Part shown: positions 23,839 to 32,841 of the stretch, piece by piece
Numbering within the stretch: position 1 is the stretch's first letter
Layout: each line of letters starts with the position of its first letter
Assembly (NCBI GenBank): GCA_964463985.1
Contig: CAYXEK010000023.1
Span: 1-39,997 of the forward strand
Direction of reading: 5' to 3'
Origin: JAXGPF01 sp964463985
Lineage (GTDB): Bacteria > Verrucomicrobiota > Kiritimatiellia > JAAZAB01
DNA: 39,997 nucleotides
Made by a program: the position numbers and the translations under genes
Notes under the pieces: generated by a model
Told to the model about the DNA's origin: nothing
Database searches by the model: none
What the model saw: the letters and a program-made list of their open reading frames with translations, nothing else

Positions 23839-24190
23839 TATCTTTCTCGTTAACGAACAACAGGTGTGTGCGTTTGACTGTTTAATAAAAATACACCAGA
23901 CGGCTCAGGAAATCAATTCAGCAGTTTGTGTGCGCGTTTTAGAATCAAAGGGGCAAAGGCACAGAGGGGCCCTTTCCTTAGTTATTCTGAGTTCTTCAAT
24001 CTGCAGTTCTGCGGTTAATCCGGATACGGATAGGGGTCTTCGATTTCAATGCGCTCTTTGTGGTGGATTTTGTATGTAGCCGGACTTTACAATCAGCCGA
24101 AAATTTTTCTTGCAAATTTTGCTGCAAATGTTAAACAGTATTTTGTTCGATTAATAGGTTAAACTTTTTCTGCTTATTTCAGGAGTTTGT
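23839..24190. other. Divergent intergenic region between pyrE and the second oxidoreductase
   Basis: 352 bp without a credible gene and noticeably AT-richer than its surroundings, especially 24090-24185. It should hold the promoters for both divergent genes. TGCAAAT occurs twice 12 bp apart (24111-24117 and 24123-24129), and an AGGAG ribosome site precedes the ATG at 24191. I could not identify a riboswitch or attenuator with confidence. Confidence 0.5.
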
Positions 24191-25384
24191 ATGAGTACCA
24201 TAGGTTTAGGCGTGATTGGGACTGGCGACCGGGCGGTGGGATACTTGCAGGGAACTTTTAATAAATTCCGCGAGGAGCAGATGGCGGAAGTCATCGGAGT
24301 GGCGGACATCAATCCCATGCGCGCGGCGGAAGGGGGCAAGGATCTTGAAGCGCGTCATTCTTTTACGGATTATCGCAAATTGCTGGAACTGCCTCAGTTG
24401 GATGCGGTTTTTGTCATGACACCCGATTTCACGCATGCCCCGATTGTATTGGACGCCATTGCCGCCGGAAAACATGTGTACTGTGAAAAACCCATGGCAA
24501 CGACTGTGGAAGATTGCAATGCCATCGCCGCAGCCGCGGCGAAGGGCAAGGGTATTTTTTTTGCAGGTCATAACGTGCGTTTCGGCGAGGCTGGCCGGAC
24601 CTTCCACCGCTTTATCAAGGAAGGCAAAATAGGCAGGTTGCGGATGGTATGGGCGCGCCGGTTTGTGGAAGGGGCCAAGTACTGGCATCGCTGGCATCGC
24701 GAGCGGGCCAAGTCCGGCGGTTTGCTGGTGCATAAAGGCTGCCATTACATGGACCAGATGAATTGGCATTCCGGCAGCCGACCGCGCTTTGTGGCGGCTT
24801 TCGGCGGATTGGATGTGCATGCGCCGCGACCGGACATGCCGCGCCGCTGCCTGGAATGTGCGGATCACTGTCCGCATTACATTGACATCACCAAGGACCG
24901 GCATGGACGTTATTTCTGGAAAGCCGACGAACATGACGGCTACATGCGCGACCAGTGCGTGTACGCTCCGGGCGCTTCGGTGTTCGACAATGCCGTGGTC
25001 GCCATCGAGTACGCCAATGGAGTGCGGGGCACTTACATGGAATGTCATTTCGCGCCGATTTCGGACTTCGAAACGGAAGTGGGCGCCGTGGGCGACGATG
25101 GCTTGCTTTTGCACTCCAGAAATGTTGATAAAGTGGCGCAAATCCGATTTGAAAGCGCCCGATCGCGCAAGGCGGAAATCTTGCCCTATGACGGCATCAA
25201 ACCGGCCGGCGACGAGGCGGCCTTGCGGGCGTTCATTGATTGTATCCGGCGCGGCGAGCAGCCGGAAACCGGTTATGAAGCCGGGTGGGACAGCGCCGTC
25301 CTGGGTATTGCCGCCCAGACAGCCGCCGCCGCGCGGCGGACGGTGGAAATCATGCCGGAAGCCCGGGGAATCCGCATGCTGTAA
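24191..25384 (+). CDS. Gfo/Idh/MocA family oxidoreductase with a Cys-rich segment
   Basis: 397 residues. The N-terminal NAD(P) fold carries GVIGTGDRAVGYL, and the EKP motif has K100 in YCEKPMATT. The C-terminal substrate domain includes HKGCHYMDQMNW. Between the two typical halves sits RRCLECADHCPHYIDI, with three clustered cysteines and a fourth in RDQCVYAPGA, suggesting a bound metal or structural site; related subfamilies have similar clusters. The start follows CAGGAG 7 nt upstream. Substrate is probably a sugar or polyol derivative but cannot be named. It is unlinked to the oxidoreductase at 3233. It is followed by dinB 54 bp later in the same direction. Confidence 0.88.
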   Translation: MSTIGLGVIGTGDRAVGYLQGTFNKFREEQMAEVIGVADINPMRAAEGGKDLEARHSFTDYRKLLELPQLDAVFVMTPDFTHAPIVLDAIAAGKHVYCEKPMATTVEDCNAIAAAAAKGKGIFFAGHNVRFGEAGRTFHRFIKEGKIGRLRMVWARRFVEGAKYWHRWHRERAKSGGLLVHKGCHYMDQMNWHSGSRPRFVAAFGGLDVHAPRPDMPRRCLECADHCPHYIDITKDRHGRYFWKADEHDGYMRDQCVYAPGASVFDNAVVAIEYANGVRGTYMECHFAPISDFETEVGAVGDDGLLLHSRNVDKVAQIRFESARSRKAEILPYDGIKPAGDEAALRAFIDCIRRGEQPETGYEAGWDSAVLGIAAQTAAAARRTVEIMPEARGIRML

Positions 25385-25438
25385 TTTGCGCGCTTTCAAC
25401 TTGGCATCCGCCGGGCCGGTGCAGTAAAATGCGGCGCC

Positions 25439-26656
25439 ATGAATGTCCGCACGATATTGCATGTTGACATGGATGCCTTTTATGCTGCGATCGAGCAGCG
25501 CGACCATACGGAATGGCGCGGCCGGCCGGTGATTGTCGGTGCGCCACCGGATCAGCGCGGCGTGGTGTCCGCCGCCTCCTACGAAGCCCGCCGTTTCGGA
25601 GTGCATTCGGCGATGCCTTCGCGCACCGCGGGGCGGCTTTGTCCCCAAGCGGTCTTTTGTCCGGTGGATATGCCGCGGTACAAGGCGGTCTCGCGCCGGG
25701 TGTTTGAAATTTTTGAGCGATTTACCCCGCTGGTGGAGCCGCTCTCGCTGGATGAGGCGTTTCTGGATGTTACCGGCGCGCGCGGCTTGTTCGGCGATGG
25801 TCCGGAAATTGCCCGGCGTATCCGCGCAGCCATTTTGGCAATCACCGGACTGACGGCTTCCGTCGGCGTCGCGCCCAATAAATTTCTGGCGAAGCTGGCC
25901 AGCGATTTGCATAAACCGGATGCCCTGACCGTGGTTCCGACAGAACCTGAGGCCATCGCCGCCTTTCTCCGCCCTCTGCCTGTTGCCCGGATTTTCGGCG
26001 TGGGGCGGACCACCCAGACAGCTTTATCCCGCCTGGGCATACGTTCCATTGGCGACCTGCAGGAACAGGAGCCGGAAACTCTGGCGCGGACGCTGGGCCG
26101 CCGCGCCGCCCAGGAAATTATAGCGCTGGCATTCGGCCGCGACGAGCGCGCGGTGGAACCGGATTCCGACCGCAAAAGTATTGGACGCGAACATACCTTT
26201 GATGAAGATTGCAGCGCGCCGGCGGTAGTGCGCCGGATGTTGCTGCTGCTGGCCGAGGATGTCGGCGCGCAAATCCGCGCCAAGGGTTTGACGGCTTCCG
26301 GGGTGCGCTTGAAGTTGCGCTGGAAAAATTTTACCACCATCACCCGCCAGCAGGCGCTGCCGCGCCATTTCAGCGACGACATCACTCTGCGCCGCGCGGT
26401 CTTGCAGTTGTTCGAAGCCGCGCCGTGGGCCGGCCCGGTGCGTTTGGTGGGGGTGGGGGTCTACAATCTCTCCGGCGCCGGCGGCGTCCAACTGGCGCTG
26501 CCGCTGGATGATGATGCGGTACAGTCCCGCTGGGAAAAATTAAGCCGGAGCGTGGATGACGTGCGCCGGCGTTACGGCGGAGACAGCTTGATTTCCGGCA
26601 GCAGCCTGGCCGGTGATACCGAATTGCCGCCGGCGCCGGCAAAGGCTCCGTATTAA
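25439..26656 (+). CDS. dinB: DNA polymerase IV (Y-family translesion polymerase)
   Basis: 405 residues. The catalytic acidic residues are in HVDMDAFYA and LSLDEAFLDVTG, and the fingers motif YEARRFGVHSAMP is clear. The helix-hairpin-helix thumb (FGVGRTTQTALSRLGI) and little finger domain follow. Near the end, VQLALPLDD resembles a beta-clamp binding peptide. It copies past damaged template bases at low fidelity. No LexA-type box could be recognised in the 54 bp upstream, and no ribosome site is clear. It stands between metabolic genes with no DNA-repair neighbours. Confidence 0.93.
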   Translation: MNVRTILHVDMDAFYAAIEQRDHTEWRGRPVIVGAPPDQRGVVSAASYEARRFGVHSAMPSRTAGRLCPQAVFCPVDMPRYKAVSRRVFEIFERFTPLVEPLSLDEAFLDVTGARGLFGDGPEIARRIRAAILAITGLTASVGVAPNKFLAKLASDLHKPDALTVVPTEPEAIAAFLRPLPVARIFGVGRTTQTALSRLGIRSIGDLQEQEPETLARTLGRRAAQEIIALAFGRDERAVEPDSDRKSIGREHTFDEDCSAPAVVRRMLLLLAEDVGAQIRAKGLTASGVRLKLRWKNFTTITRQQALPRHFSDDITLRRAVLQLFEAAPWAGPVRLVGVGVYNLSGAGGVQLALPLDDDAVQSRWEKLSRSVDDVRRRYGGDSLISGSSLAGDTELPPAPAKAPY

Positions 26657-26661
26657 ATAGT

Positions 26662-26690
26662 TTGGCTTCATTTGCATTTTCCTGTACAAT
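26662..26690 (+). promoter_or_regulatory. Likely sigma-70-type promoter for purB
   Basis: TTGGCT (26662-26667) and TACAAT (26685-26690) with a 17-base spacer lie about 40 bp before the purB start, in an AT-rich patch. This is the best-formed promoter I see in the window. No purine operator or riboswitch is evident. Confidence 0.5.
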
Positions 26691-26729
26691 GCAACTTGTT
26701 TCTTAACGGCTGGTTGAATATTTAAAATT

Positions 26730-28112
26730 ATGAGCGTACATCCCATTGAATTCCGTTATTATTCCGACGAAATGCGCGCCTTGTTTACCGAGGAAGCGCG
26801 CCTGAACAATTGGTTGAAAGTGGAAGCGGCTCTCGCCCGGGCGCATGCCCGCCTGGGACATATCCCCAAGTCGGCCGCCGCGGAAATCACCCGCAAGGCC
26901 GGCGTCAAACACGTCAAGGTGGAACGGGTCAAGGCCATTGAGGATGAAATCCACCATGACCTCATGGCCATGGTGCGGGCTTTGACTGAAGTTTGCTCCG
27001 GCGCGGCCGGCCGGTTTGTGCATCTTGGCGCAACTTCTTACGATATCGAAGATACCGCCCTGGCGCTGCAATTAACCGCCGCCCTGGGCGTCATCCGCCG
27101 GCTGTCCCAGGAAACCCGCGACCTGCTGCTCGACTGGGCCGGACGCACCCAGCGCCTGGTGTGCGTCGGCCGCACCCATGGCCAGCACGCGGTGCCGACG
27201 ACTTACGGCTTGAAATTCGCCATCTGGGCTTGCGAGTTTCAGCGCGCGCTGGAACGGATTGACCAGGCGCTGCCGCGTCTGCGGGTGGGTCAGATGACCG
27301 GGGCTGTCGGCACCCAGGCCAGTTTCGGGCCGGATGCAAGGACGTTGCAGCGGCTGGTGATGTCCGAACTGGGGTTGGAACCGGTAATGGCTTCCAACCA
27401 GGTTATCCAGCGCGATCGCCATGCCGAGGCGGTTTTCCTGCTGGCGCTGGTGGCATCGGCCGGGGAAAAGATTGCCGTGGAAATCCGCAACCTGCAGCGC
27501 ACGGAAATCGGCGAGTTGTATGAACCTTTCAGCCGCCGGCAGGTGGGATCCTCCACCATGCCCCAGAAGCGCAATCCCCACAAGTGCGAACGCATATGCT
27601 CCCTGGCCCGCATTATCCGCGCGCAAGTGGCGCCGGCCTTGGAAAATATCCCCCTGGAGCACGAGCGGGATTTGACCAATTCGGCGGCCGAGCGCGTGAT
27701 TTTTCCGGAAAGTTTCCTGCTGACGGATTACCTTTTGCGCCAACTGCAAACGGTGCTCCGCGGCCTGACCGTGGACGAACGGCGCATACGCCTCAATCTT
27801 GATCTGACCGGCGGCCTGATCATGAGCGAACGCGTGATGCTGGGTCTGACGGCGCGCGGCTTCGGCCGCCAGGAGGCGCACGAGGTCTTGCGCCAGGCCG
27901 CCGGCGCCGCTTTCGTTTCCGGCAGGCAGTTGCGGGAAGTTTTGAGCGAAAATGAACGGGTGATGTCGGCCCTGCCCATGCGGGAGTTGGATCGCTTGTT
28001 AGATCCCGCAGGGTATATCGGCACGGCGGTGGAACAGGTCGGGAATGTTTTGCGTAAATACGGGAAACCCGCGCCGGGTAGCCGGAAGCCGGCCGGCGGG
28101 AAAATCATGTAA
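26730..28112 (+). CDS. purB: Adenylosuccinate lyase
   Basis: 460 residues of the fumarase/aspartase superfamily. The signature GSSTMPQKRNPHKCE is exact for the family, and the catalytic His region GRTHGQHAVPTTYG is present. It splits adenylosuccinate to AMP and fumarate, and also SAICAR to AICAR, in purine synthesis. It begins 70 bp after dinB, with its own promoter-like sequence, and is followed by purA, the enzyme supplying its substrate. The C-terminal PGSRKPAGGKIM tail is unstructured. No anomalies are seen. Confidence 0.94.
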   Translation: MSVHPIEFRYYSDEMRALFTEEARLNNWLKVEAALARAHARLGHIPKSAAAEITRKAGVKHVKVERVKAIEDEIHHDLMAMVRALTEVCSGAAGRFVHLGATSYDIEDTALALQLTAALGVIRRLSQETRDLLLDWAGRTQRLVCVGRTHGQHAVPTTYGLKFAIWACEFQRALERIDQALPRLRVGQMTGAVGTQASFGPDARTLQRLVMSELGLEPVMASNQVIQRDRHAEAVFLLALVASAGEKIAVEIRNLQRTEIGELYEPFSRRQVGSSTMPQKRNPHKCERICSLARIIRAQVAPALENIPLEHERDLTNSAAERVIFPESFLLTDYLLRQLQTVLRGLTVDERRIRLNLDLTGGLIMSERVMLGLTARGFGRQEAHEVLRQAAGAAFVSGRQLREVLSENERVMSALPMRELDRLLDPAGYIGTAVEQVGNVLRKYGKPAPGSRKPAGGKIM

Positions 28113-28113
28113 T

Positions 28114-28158
28114 GCTCCGCTGCCGGCGCCCCCGCCGGTTACCGCGCCGGCGCGGAGC
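28114..28158. terminator. GC-rich hairpin between purB and purA
   Basis: 28114-28129 (GCTCCGCTGCCGGCGC) pairs with 28144-28158 (GCGCCGGCGCGGAGC) with one bulged T, giving a stem of 15 bp and a loop of about 14. It begins just after the purB stop. There is no T-run, so it could be a weak terminator, an mRNA stabiliser or an intergenic repeat. Confidence 0.5.
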
Positions 28159-28208
28159 GGCCGGCGCGGTCGAATCAACGCGGAGATTTTATCATAGGAG
28201 TGTCAAGC

Positions 28209-29492
28209 ATGTCGTCAGTTGTGATCGTGGGCGCCCAGTGGGGCGATGAGGGCAAGGGCAAAATTGTGGATGCATTGGCTGGCGAAGCCGATGTGGTGGT
28301 GCGCTTCCAGGGCGGGGACAATGCCGGGCATACGGTGTATTGCGATGGACGGAAGCACGTGTTCCACCTTTTGCCCAGCGGCATTCTGCGCCCCGGCGTT
28401 ATGAACATCATCGGCGGCGGCGTGGTGCTCAATCCCGTCCGCCTGGCGGAAGAATTGGCGGAAATCGGGATTTCCGCATCGGACTTGAGCCGGCGGCTGC
28501 GCATCAGCGGCGAAGCCCATTTGATTTTGCCGTGCCACCCGGCATTGGACCGAGCGGCGGAGCAGCGTATGGGCGGCGATAAAATAGGCACCACCCTGCG
28601 CGGCATCGGCCCGGCGTATGCCGATCGCGCGGCGCGCGTCGGCGTGCGTGCCGCGGATACGCTCGATCCGGATTATTTCCGCGCCCGCTTGCGGATTTGC
28701 CTGGCGGCGAAGCGGAATCTTTTGGCGCCGGACCAGGCGGAAACGCTGGACGAGGATCGCACCGCGCGGGAGATGCTGGAACTGATGCGGCCCTGGCGCG
28801 GCTTGATTGCCGATACTTCCGCCCTGCTCTGGCAGGCCCGCGCCGCGGGCAAACGCATACTGTACGAAGGCGCCCAGGGCACCATGCTGGATGTCAGCGC
28901 CGGCTCCTATCCTTACGTCACCTCCTCGCATACCATCGCCGGCGGCGTGTGCGTCGGCGCAGGCATCGGGCCGGGAGCGGTGGACAAGGTGCTGGGCGTG
29001 GCCAAGGCTTACGCCACGCGCGTGGGCGAAGGGCCGTTCACCAGCGAGTTGCAAGACGCCACCGGCGCGCGGCTGCGCGAATTGGGAGGCGAATACGGCG
29101 CCACCACCAACCGACCGCGTCGCTGCGGCTGGCTGGACCTGGTCCAGTTGCGCCGGGCGGCGGCATTGAACGGGCTGAACGGACTGGTGATCACCAAGAT
29201 GGACGTGCTGGACGGGTTTGATCAGATCGGCGTTTGCGTGGCTTATGAAGTCGGCGGCCGGCGCCTGGAGGAAATGCCCGTCAATCCGGTTGAGTTGCGC
29301 GATGCCCGGCCGGTGTATGAATTCTGGCCCGGTTGGCGCGCGCCCACCACCGCTGCGCGCACTTATGCCGCCCTGCCGCTGAATGCGCGCCGGTATCTCG
29401 CGCAAATTGAGCAACGCACCGGCACGCCGGTGGTCATTGTTTCCGCCGGCCGCGACCGCGACCAGATGATTGTGCGCCGGAAAGTATTCTAA
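28209..29492 (+). CDS. purA: Adenylosuccinate synthetase
   Basis: 427 residues from the ATG at 28209, which has GGAG 8 nt upstream; an in-frame GTG at 28200 lies inside that site and is unlikely. The GTP loop GAQWGDEGKGK is at residues 8-18, and QGGDNAGHTV, GTTLRGIGPAYADR and EGAQGTMLDVSAGSYPYVTS follow as in all PurA proteins. It condenses IMP and aspartate with GTP to adenylosuccinate, feeding PurB encoded upstream. A complete, ordinary enzyme. Confidence 0.95.
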   Translation: MSSVVIVGAQWGDEGKGKIVDALAGEADVVVRFQGGDNAGHTVYCDGRKHVFHLLPSGILRPGVMNIIGGGVVLNPVRLAEELAEIGISASDLSRRLRISGEAHLILPCHPALDRAAEQRMGGDKIGTTLRGIGPAYADRAARVGVRAADTLDPDYFRARLRICLAAKRNLLAPDQAETLDEDRTAREMLELMRPWRGLIADTSALLWQARAAGKRILYEGAQGTMLDVSAGSYPYVTSSHTIAGGVCVGAGIGPGAVDKVLGVAKAYATRVGEGPFTSELQDATGARLRELGGEYGATTNRPRRCGWLDLVQLRRAAALNGLNGLVITKMDVLDGFDQIGVCVAYEVGGRRLEEMPVNPVELRDARPVYEFWPGWRAPTTAARTYAALPLNARRYLAQIEQRTGTPVVIVSAGRDRDQMIVRRKVF

Positions 29493-29537
29493 GGTTTTGA
29501 ATGAATTTACGGTCATCCATGCCATCTGTGGTTATGC

Positions 29538-29595
29538 GGGATCGATATCGGGATCGGTATCGTAATCGGGATCGGCATCGCTCCCGATAGCGATT
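29538..29595. repeat. Degenerate ATCGGG/ATCGGT microsatellite before glmS
   Basis: About 58 bases of near-tandem units such as GATCGATATCGGGATCGGTA, ending in an inverted CTCCCGATAGCGAT. It occupies the 152-bp gap between purA and glmS. It is not a CRISPR array, as there are no spacers. Confidence 0.65.
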
Positions 29596-29644
29596 CCAAT
29601 CTCGAACCTCTTGAACCTCCATCAACTCAAGGGATTTGCAGAAT

Positions 29645-31489
29645 ATGTGCGGCATCATTGGCTATAATGGGCATCGTCCGGCCGCGGGCATTATCCTGGC
29701 GGGATTGCAGCGGATGGAATACCGCGGTTACGATTCCGCCGGTCTGGCGCTGGCTGACCCGGCCGCTGGGGTGTTGCGGCGCGTCCGGGTGGCGGGCAAG
29801 ATCGCCGCGTTGCAACAAGCGGTTGAGGCTGAACTGGGAACCGCCGCCGCGCCCTGCCGGCTGGGCATCGGCCATACCCGCTGGGCCACCCATGGCCCGC
29901 CGGTGGAAAGCAACGCCCACCCGCATTTAAGCCGCAACGGCGCTTTTGCCGTGGTGCATAACGGCATCATTGAAAATTACCTGGAACTCAAGCAGCGCCT
30001 CGAACGCAAAGGCTACGTTTTTTCAAGCGAAACTGATTCCGAGGCGCTGGCGCACATGATCGAGGAATGTTACTCCGGGGATTTGCAGCGCGCGGTTGCA
30101 GCCGCCCTGGAGGGCGTGGAAGGAGCCTACGGCATCGCCGTGATCGCGGCGATGCATCCGGACACGATCATCGCCGCGCGCAAGGGCAGCCCCATCGCCG
30201 TGGGCATCGGCAACGGCGAGGCGATTGTCGCCTCGGATGTCAGCGCCATCGTCAATTATACCAACCAGGTGATTTACCTGGATGATGGCGATATCGCCGC
30301 CATCGGCGCCGGCCAGGCGGAAATCGTCTCGCTGAAAAACACTCCCGTCACCCGCGCTTTGACCAAGGTTGATTGGCAGCCCGGCCAGATCGAAAAAGGC
30401 GGCTATGAGCATTTCATGCTCAAGGAAATCCACGAGCAGCCGGCCGCCCTGGCCAATGCCATCCGCGGGCGGCTGCTCGAAAAGGACGGCGATGTCCGGC
30501 TCAGCGGCGCGCGGCTCGAGCCGGCGGATTTTGCCCGGATTTCGCGCATGATCATTGCGGCCTGCGGCACTTCCTACTATGCCGGCATGGTCGGCAAATA
30601 CCATTTTGAAGGCCTGGCGGACATGCCGGCGGAAGTGGAGCAGGCGGCGGAATTCCGGTACCGTAATCCCATCATCGAACGCGACAGCTGCCTGCTGGCG
30701 GTCAGCCAATCCGGCGAGACGGCCGACACGATTGAAGCGGTGCGCGAGGCGCGGCGCAAGGGCGCGCTGGCGCTGGGCATCTGCAACGTGGTGGGGTCCA
30801 CCATCGCCCGTGAAACCGGCCGCGGCGTTTATCTGCACGCCGGCCCGGAAATCGGCGTGGCGTCCACCAAGGCTTTTACCTGCCAGATTGCCGTGTTGGC
30901 GATGCTGGCGATTGCCTTCGCCCGGGCGCGCCGGATGTCGGCCGCCCAGGGGCGCGACCTGGTGCGGGAATTGGCCCGCCTGCCGGATCTGGCGGCGGCG
31001 GTGCTTGACCAGGCGGATGCGATCCGGAAGGTGGCCGATAAATATGCCGGCGCGGAGCACTTTTTTTACCTGGGCCGCGGCTACATGTATCCGGCGGCCC
31101 TGGAAGGCGCCTTGAAATTGAAGGAAATCTCCTACATACACGCTGAAGGTTACCATGCCGCCGAACTGAAGCATGGACCGATTGCCCTGCTGGATAAGCG
31201 CGTGCCGGTGGTGGTGGCCGTGCCGGATATCCACGGCCAGGGCAAAACCATCAACAACATGCAGGAGTGCCGCGCACGCGGCGCGCCGGTGATTGCAATC
31301 GCCACCGCCGGCGACAGTGCGGCGGACCGGTTTGCCGACGACATCATCCGTGTGCCGCCTTGCGCCGATTTCATTGCCCCGGCGCCGGTGGTGGTGGCCG
31401 AACAGCTTCTGGCATATTACATTGCCCGGCGCCGCGGCTGCCCGATTGATCAGCCGCGCAACTTGGCCAAATCGGTGACCGTGGAGTGA
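29645..31489 (+). CDS. glmS: Glutamine-fructose-6-phosphate aminotransferase (isomerizing)
   Basis: 614 residues from the ATG at 29645, chosen because the enzyme needs Cys as residue 2 after Met removal (MCGIIGYNG); the in-frame TTG at 29636 would bury that cysteine. The N-terminal glutamine amidotransferase domain (GYDSAGLAL, GHTRWATHG) is followed by two SIS isomerase domains containing AACGTSYYAG, QSGETADT and CTAKAFTCQ-like EIGVASTKAFTCQ segments. The C-terminus NLAKSVTVE is conserved. It makes glucosamine-6-phosphate for peptidoglycan and LPS. No glmS ribozyme is seen in the upstream gap, which is too short and is repetitive. Confidence 0.95.
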   Translation: MCGIIGYNGHRPAAGIILAGLQRMEYRGYDSAGLALADPAAGVLRRVRVAGKIAALQQAVEAELGTAAAPCRLGIGHTRWATHGPPVESNAHPHLSRNGAFAVVHNGIIENYLELKQRLERKGYVFSSETDSEALAHMIEECYSGDLQRAVAAALEGVEGAYGIAVIAAMHPDTIIAARKGSPIAVGIGNGEAIVASDVSAIVNYTNQVIYLDDGDIAAIGAGQAEIVSLKNTPVTRALTKVDWQPGQIEKGGYEHFMLKEIHEQPAALANAIRGRLLEKDGDVRLSGARLEPADFARISRMIIAACGTSYYAGMVGKYHFEGLADMPAEVEQAAEFRYRNPIIERDSCLLAVSQSGETADTIEAVREARRKGALALGICNVVGSTIARETGRGVYLHAGPEIGVASTKAFTCQIAVLAMLAIAFARARRMSAAQGRDLVRELARLPDLAAAVLDQADAIRKVADKYAGAEHFFYLGRGYMYPAALEGALKLKEISYIHAEGYHAAELKHGPIALLDKRVPVVVAVPDIHGQGKTINNMQECRARGAPVIAIATAGDSAADRFADDIIRVPPCADFIAPAPVVVAEQLLAYYIARRRGCPIDQPRNLAKSVTVE

Positions 31490-31750
31490 GGGCGCGCCCT
31501 GCGCGTTTGGCGGGGCGAAGCCTCCGGCGGAGCAGCCCGGGGCGATCTGCGCGCGGAGCGCGGGGTGTAGTAGCCGCACGGTGTGCGGCATCTGCCTGGA
31601 CGCGTGTGCGTGCGGAACGCGTGGGACCGGGACGCGGGCTTGTCCTGAGCTTGTCGAATGGGCGTCCCGGATCCATTAGCGGAATGGAATCTGGTTTCAC
31701 GGCTGATACCGTCATGAAAAATCAGCCGCGGCAATATGAAGGTCTGGCAA
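31490..31750. other. Repeat-rich intergenic region between glmS and kinase
   Basis: About 260 bp without a gene. It contains short GC palindromes such as the CCGCACGGTGTGCGG stretch near 31575 and the dispersed-type motif CTTGTCCTGAGCTTGTCGAA near 31640. No cobalamin or other riboswitch was recognised. Confidence 0.45.
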
Positions 31751-32818
31751 ATGTCTTCGCCGCAGATCAAAGGATATGAAATGCTATGGCGCCTGGGGGA
31801 AGGCGGCATGGGCTCGGTTTATCTGGCGCGCCAGCTTTCGCTTAACCGCATGGTGGCGGTGAAGATTCTGCCGGCGGGTTTGGCGGACACCCCGGCTTAC
31901 ATTATGCGTTTCCGCCAGGAAGCCAAGGCGGCCGCCAAACTCAAGCATAATAACCTGGTCCAGATTTACGATACCGGCGTGGAAGATGGCACTTTTTACA
32001 TTGTCATGGAGTACATTGACGGCGAAACCGCCGGCCGCCGCGTCCAGCGCAAGGGCCGCCTGGAGGAGGAGACCACCTTGCTGATCGCCGAATCCGTGGC
32101 CGTGGCGCTCGAATACGCCTGGAATACCGCCCAACTTGTCCACCGCGACATCAAGCCGGATAATATCCTGATTGACGGCGACGGCACGGTGAAGGTGGCC
32201 GACCTGGGGCTGGCGAAAATCGTGGGGGCCGGCGCGGGCGGAATCACCATGACTAAAATGATGATCGGCACGCCTTATTATTGCGCGCCGGAACAGGCGC
32301 AGGGCGATGCGCAGATTGATTGCCGCGCCGATATTTACGCGCTGGGCGCGACGATGTACCACTTGGCCACAGGTTACGCGCCGTTTGCCGATACCTCGGG
32401 CGTCTCCGCCATGATCCGCAATGTCACCGATTTCGTTCCGGACCCCCTGGAGCGCAATCCCGGACTGTCGGAAAACCTGGCCTGGCTGCTGGAAATCATG
32501 ATGGCCAAGCAGCCTGCGGATCGTCCCGCGGGCTGGAGCGGGGTTCTGGCGGATATTGACCGCGTGCTGCATGGCGCCCGGCCCCTGACTCCGCCGCCCC
32601 GGGAGGGCTGCAGCACAGTTATGCGCGGCGCGCGCCGTTTGGCGCCCAGGCCCCGCGCCGCGTCGAAGCGGCCGCTGCCTTTATCCGCGCACGTCTTCCG
32701 GATTTTTCTGGCCGCGGCGGCAATATGCACGGTCATCTTGGGCGCGATTTGGTTAAGGATGGTATTTTCGCATGACGTCCGGCCGGCAATGCCGCCGACG
32801 GCCGTCACTGCGCGTTAA
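31751..32818 (+). CDS. Hanks-type Ser/Thr protein kinase with C-terminal membrane helix
   Basis: 355 residues from the ATG at 31751, which has GAAGGT 7 nt upstream; an ATG at 31736 is also possible. The kinase domain shows the Gly loop LGEGGMGSVY, a VKIL lysine, HRDIKPDNIL, the metal site as DLG in place of DFG, and APE in YYCAPEQAQG. A Pro/Arg-rich linker from about 275 leads to one membrane helix near 315-340 (IFLAAAAICTVILGAIW) and a short tail. There is no extracellular sensor domain of useful size, so it may respond to a partner. Part of the linker (32607-32620) shares a 14-base string with the intergenic repeat at 13943. Targets are unknown. Confidence 0.88.
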   Translation: MSSPQIKGYEMLWRLGEGGMGSVYLARQLSLNRMVAVKILPAGLADTPAYIMRFRQEAKAAAKLKHNNLVQIYDTGVEDGTFYIVMEYIDGETAGRRVQRKGRLEEETTLLIAESVAVALEYAWNTAQLVHRDIKPDNILIDGDGTVKVADLGLAKIVGAGAGGITMTKMMIGTPYYCAPEQAQGDAQIDCRADIYALGATMYHLATGYAPFADTSGVSAMIRNVTDFVPDPLERNPGLSENLAWLLEIMMAKQPADRPAGWSGVLADIDRVLHGARPLTPPPREGCSTVMRGARRLAPRPRAASKRPLPLSAHVFRIFLAAAAICTVILGAIWLRMVFSHDVRPAMPPTAVTAR

Positions 32819-32841
32819 CTCATATGAAAGGACATTGTGCC

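Noticed and set aside
24105..24135. Shared TTGCTGCAAA words upstream of argF (18741) and of the second oxidoreductase (24119) as a common operator
   Set aside because: A ten-base match in AT-rich upstream DNA is too weak, and the genes have no common regulatory logic.
24206..25912. 568-residue open frame on the minus strand
   Set aside because: It lies opposite the Gfo/Idh/MocA gene and the start of dinB, has no recognisable motif, and is His/Arg/Gln-rich as expected for the antisense of a GC-rich gene.
29538..29595. Possible CRISPR-like array
   Set aside because: Repeats are short, degenerate and contiguous with no spacers; it is a microsatellite-like tract.
29493..29644. Possible glmS ribozyme
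   Set aside because: The gap is only 152 bp, largely a microsatellite, and I could not find the ribozyme core.
30023..31591. 522-residue open frame on the minus strand opposite glmS
   Set aside because: Antisense of a well-conserved gene; composition and lack of motifs indicate a shadow frame.
31490..32841. Cobalamin riboswitch upstream of the C1 genes
   Set aside because: No B12-box or related conserved core was recognised in the gaps before the kinase or the URO-D fusion.
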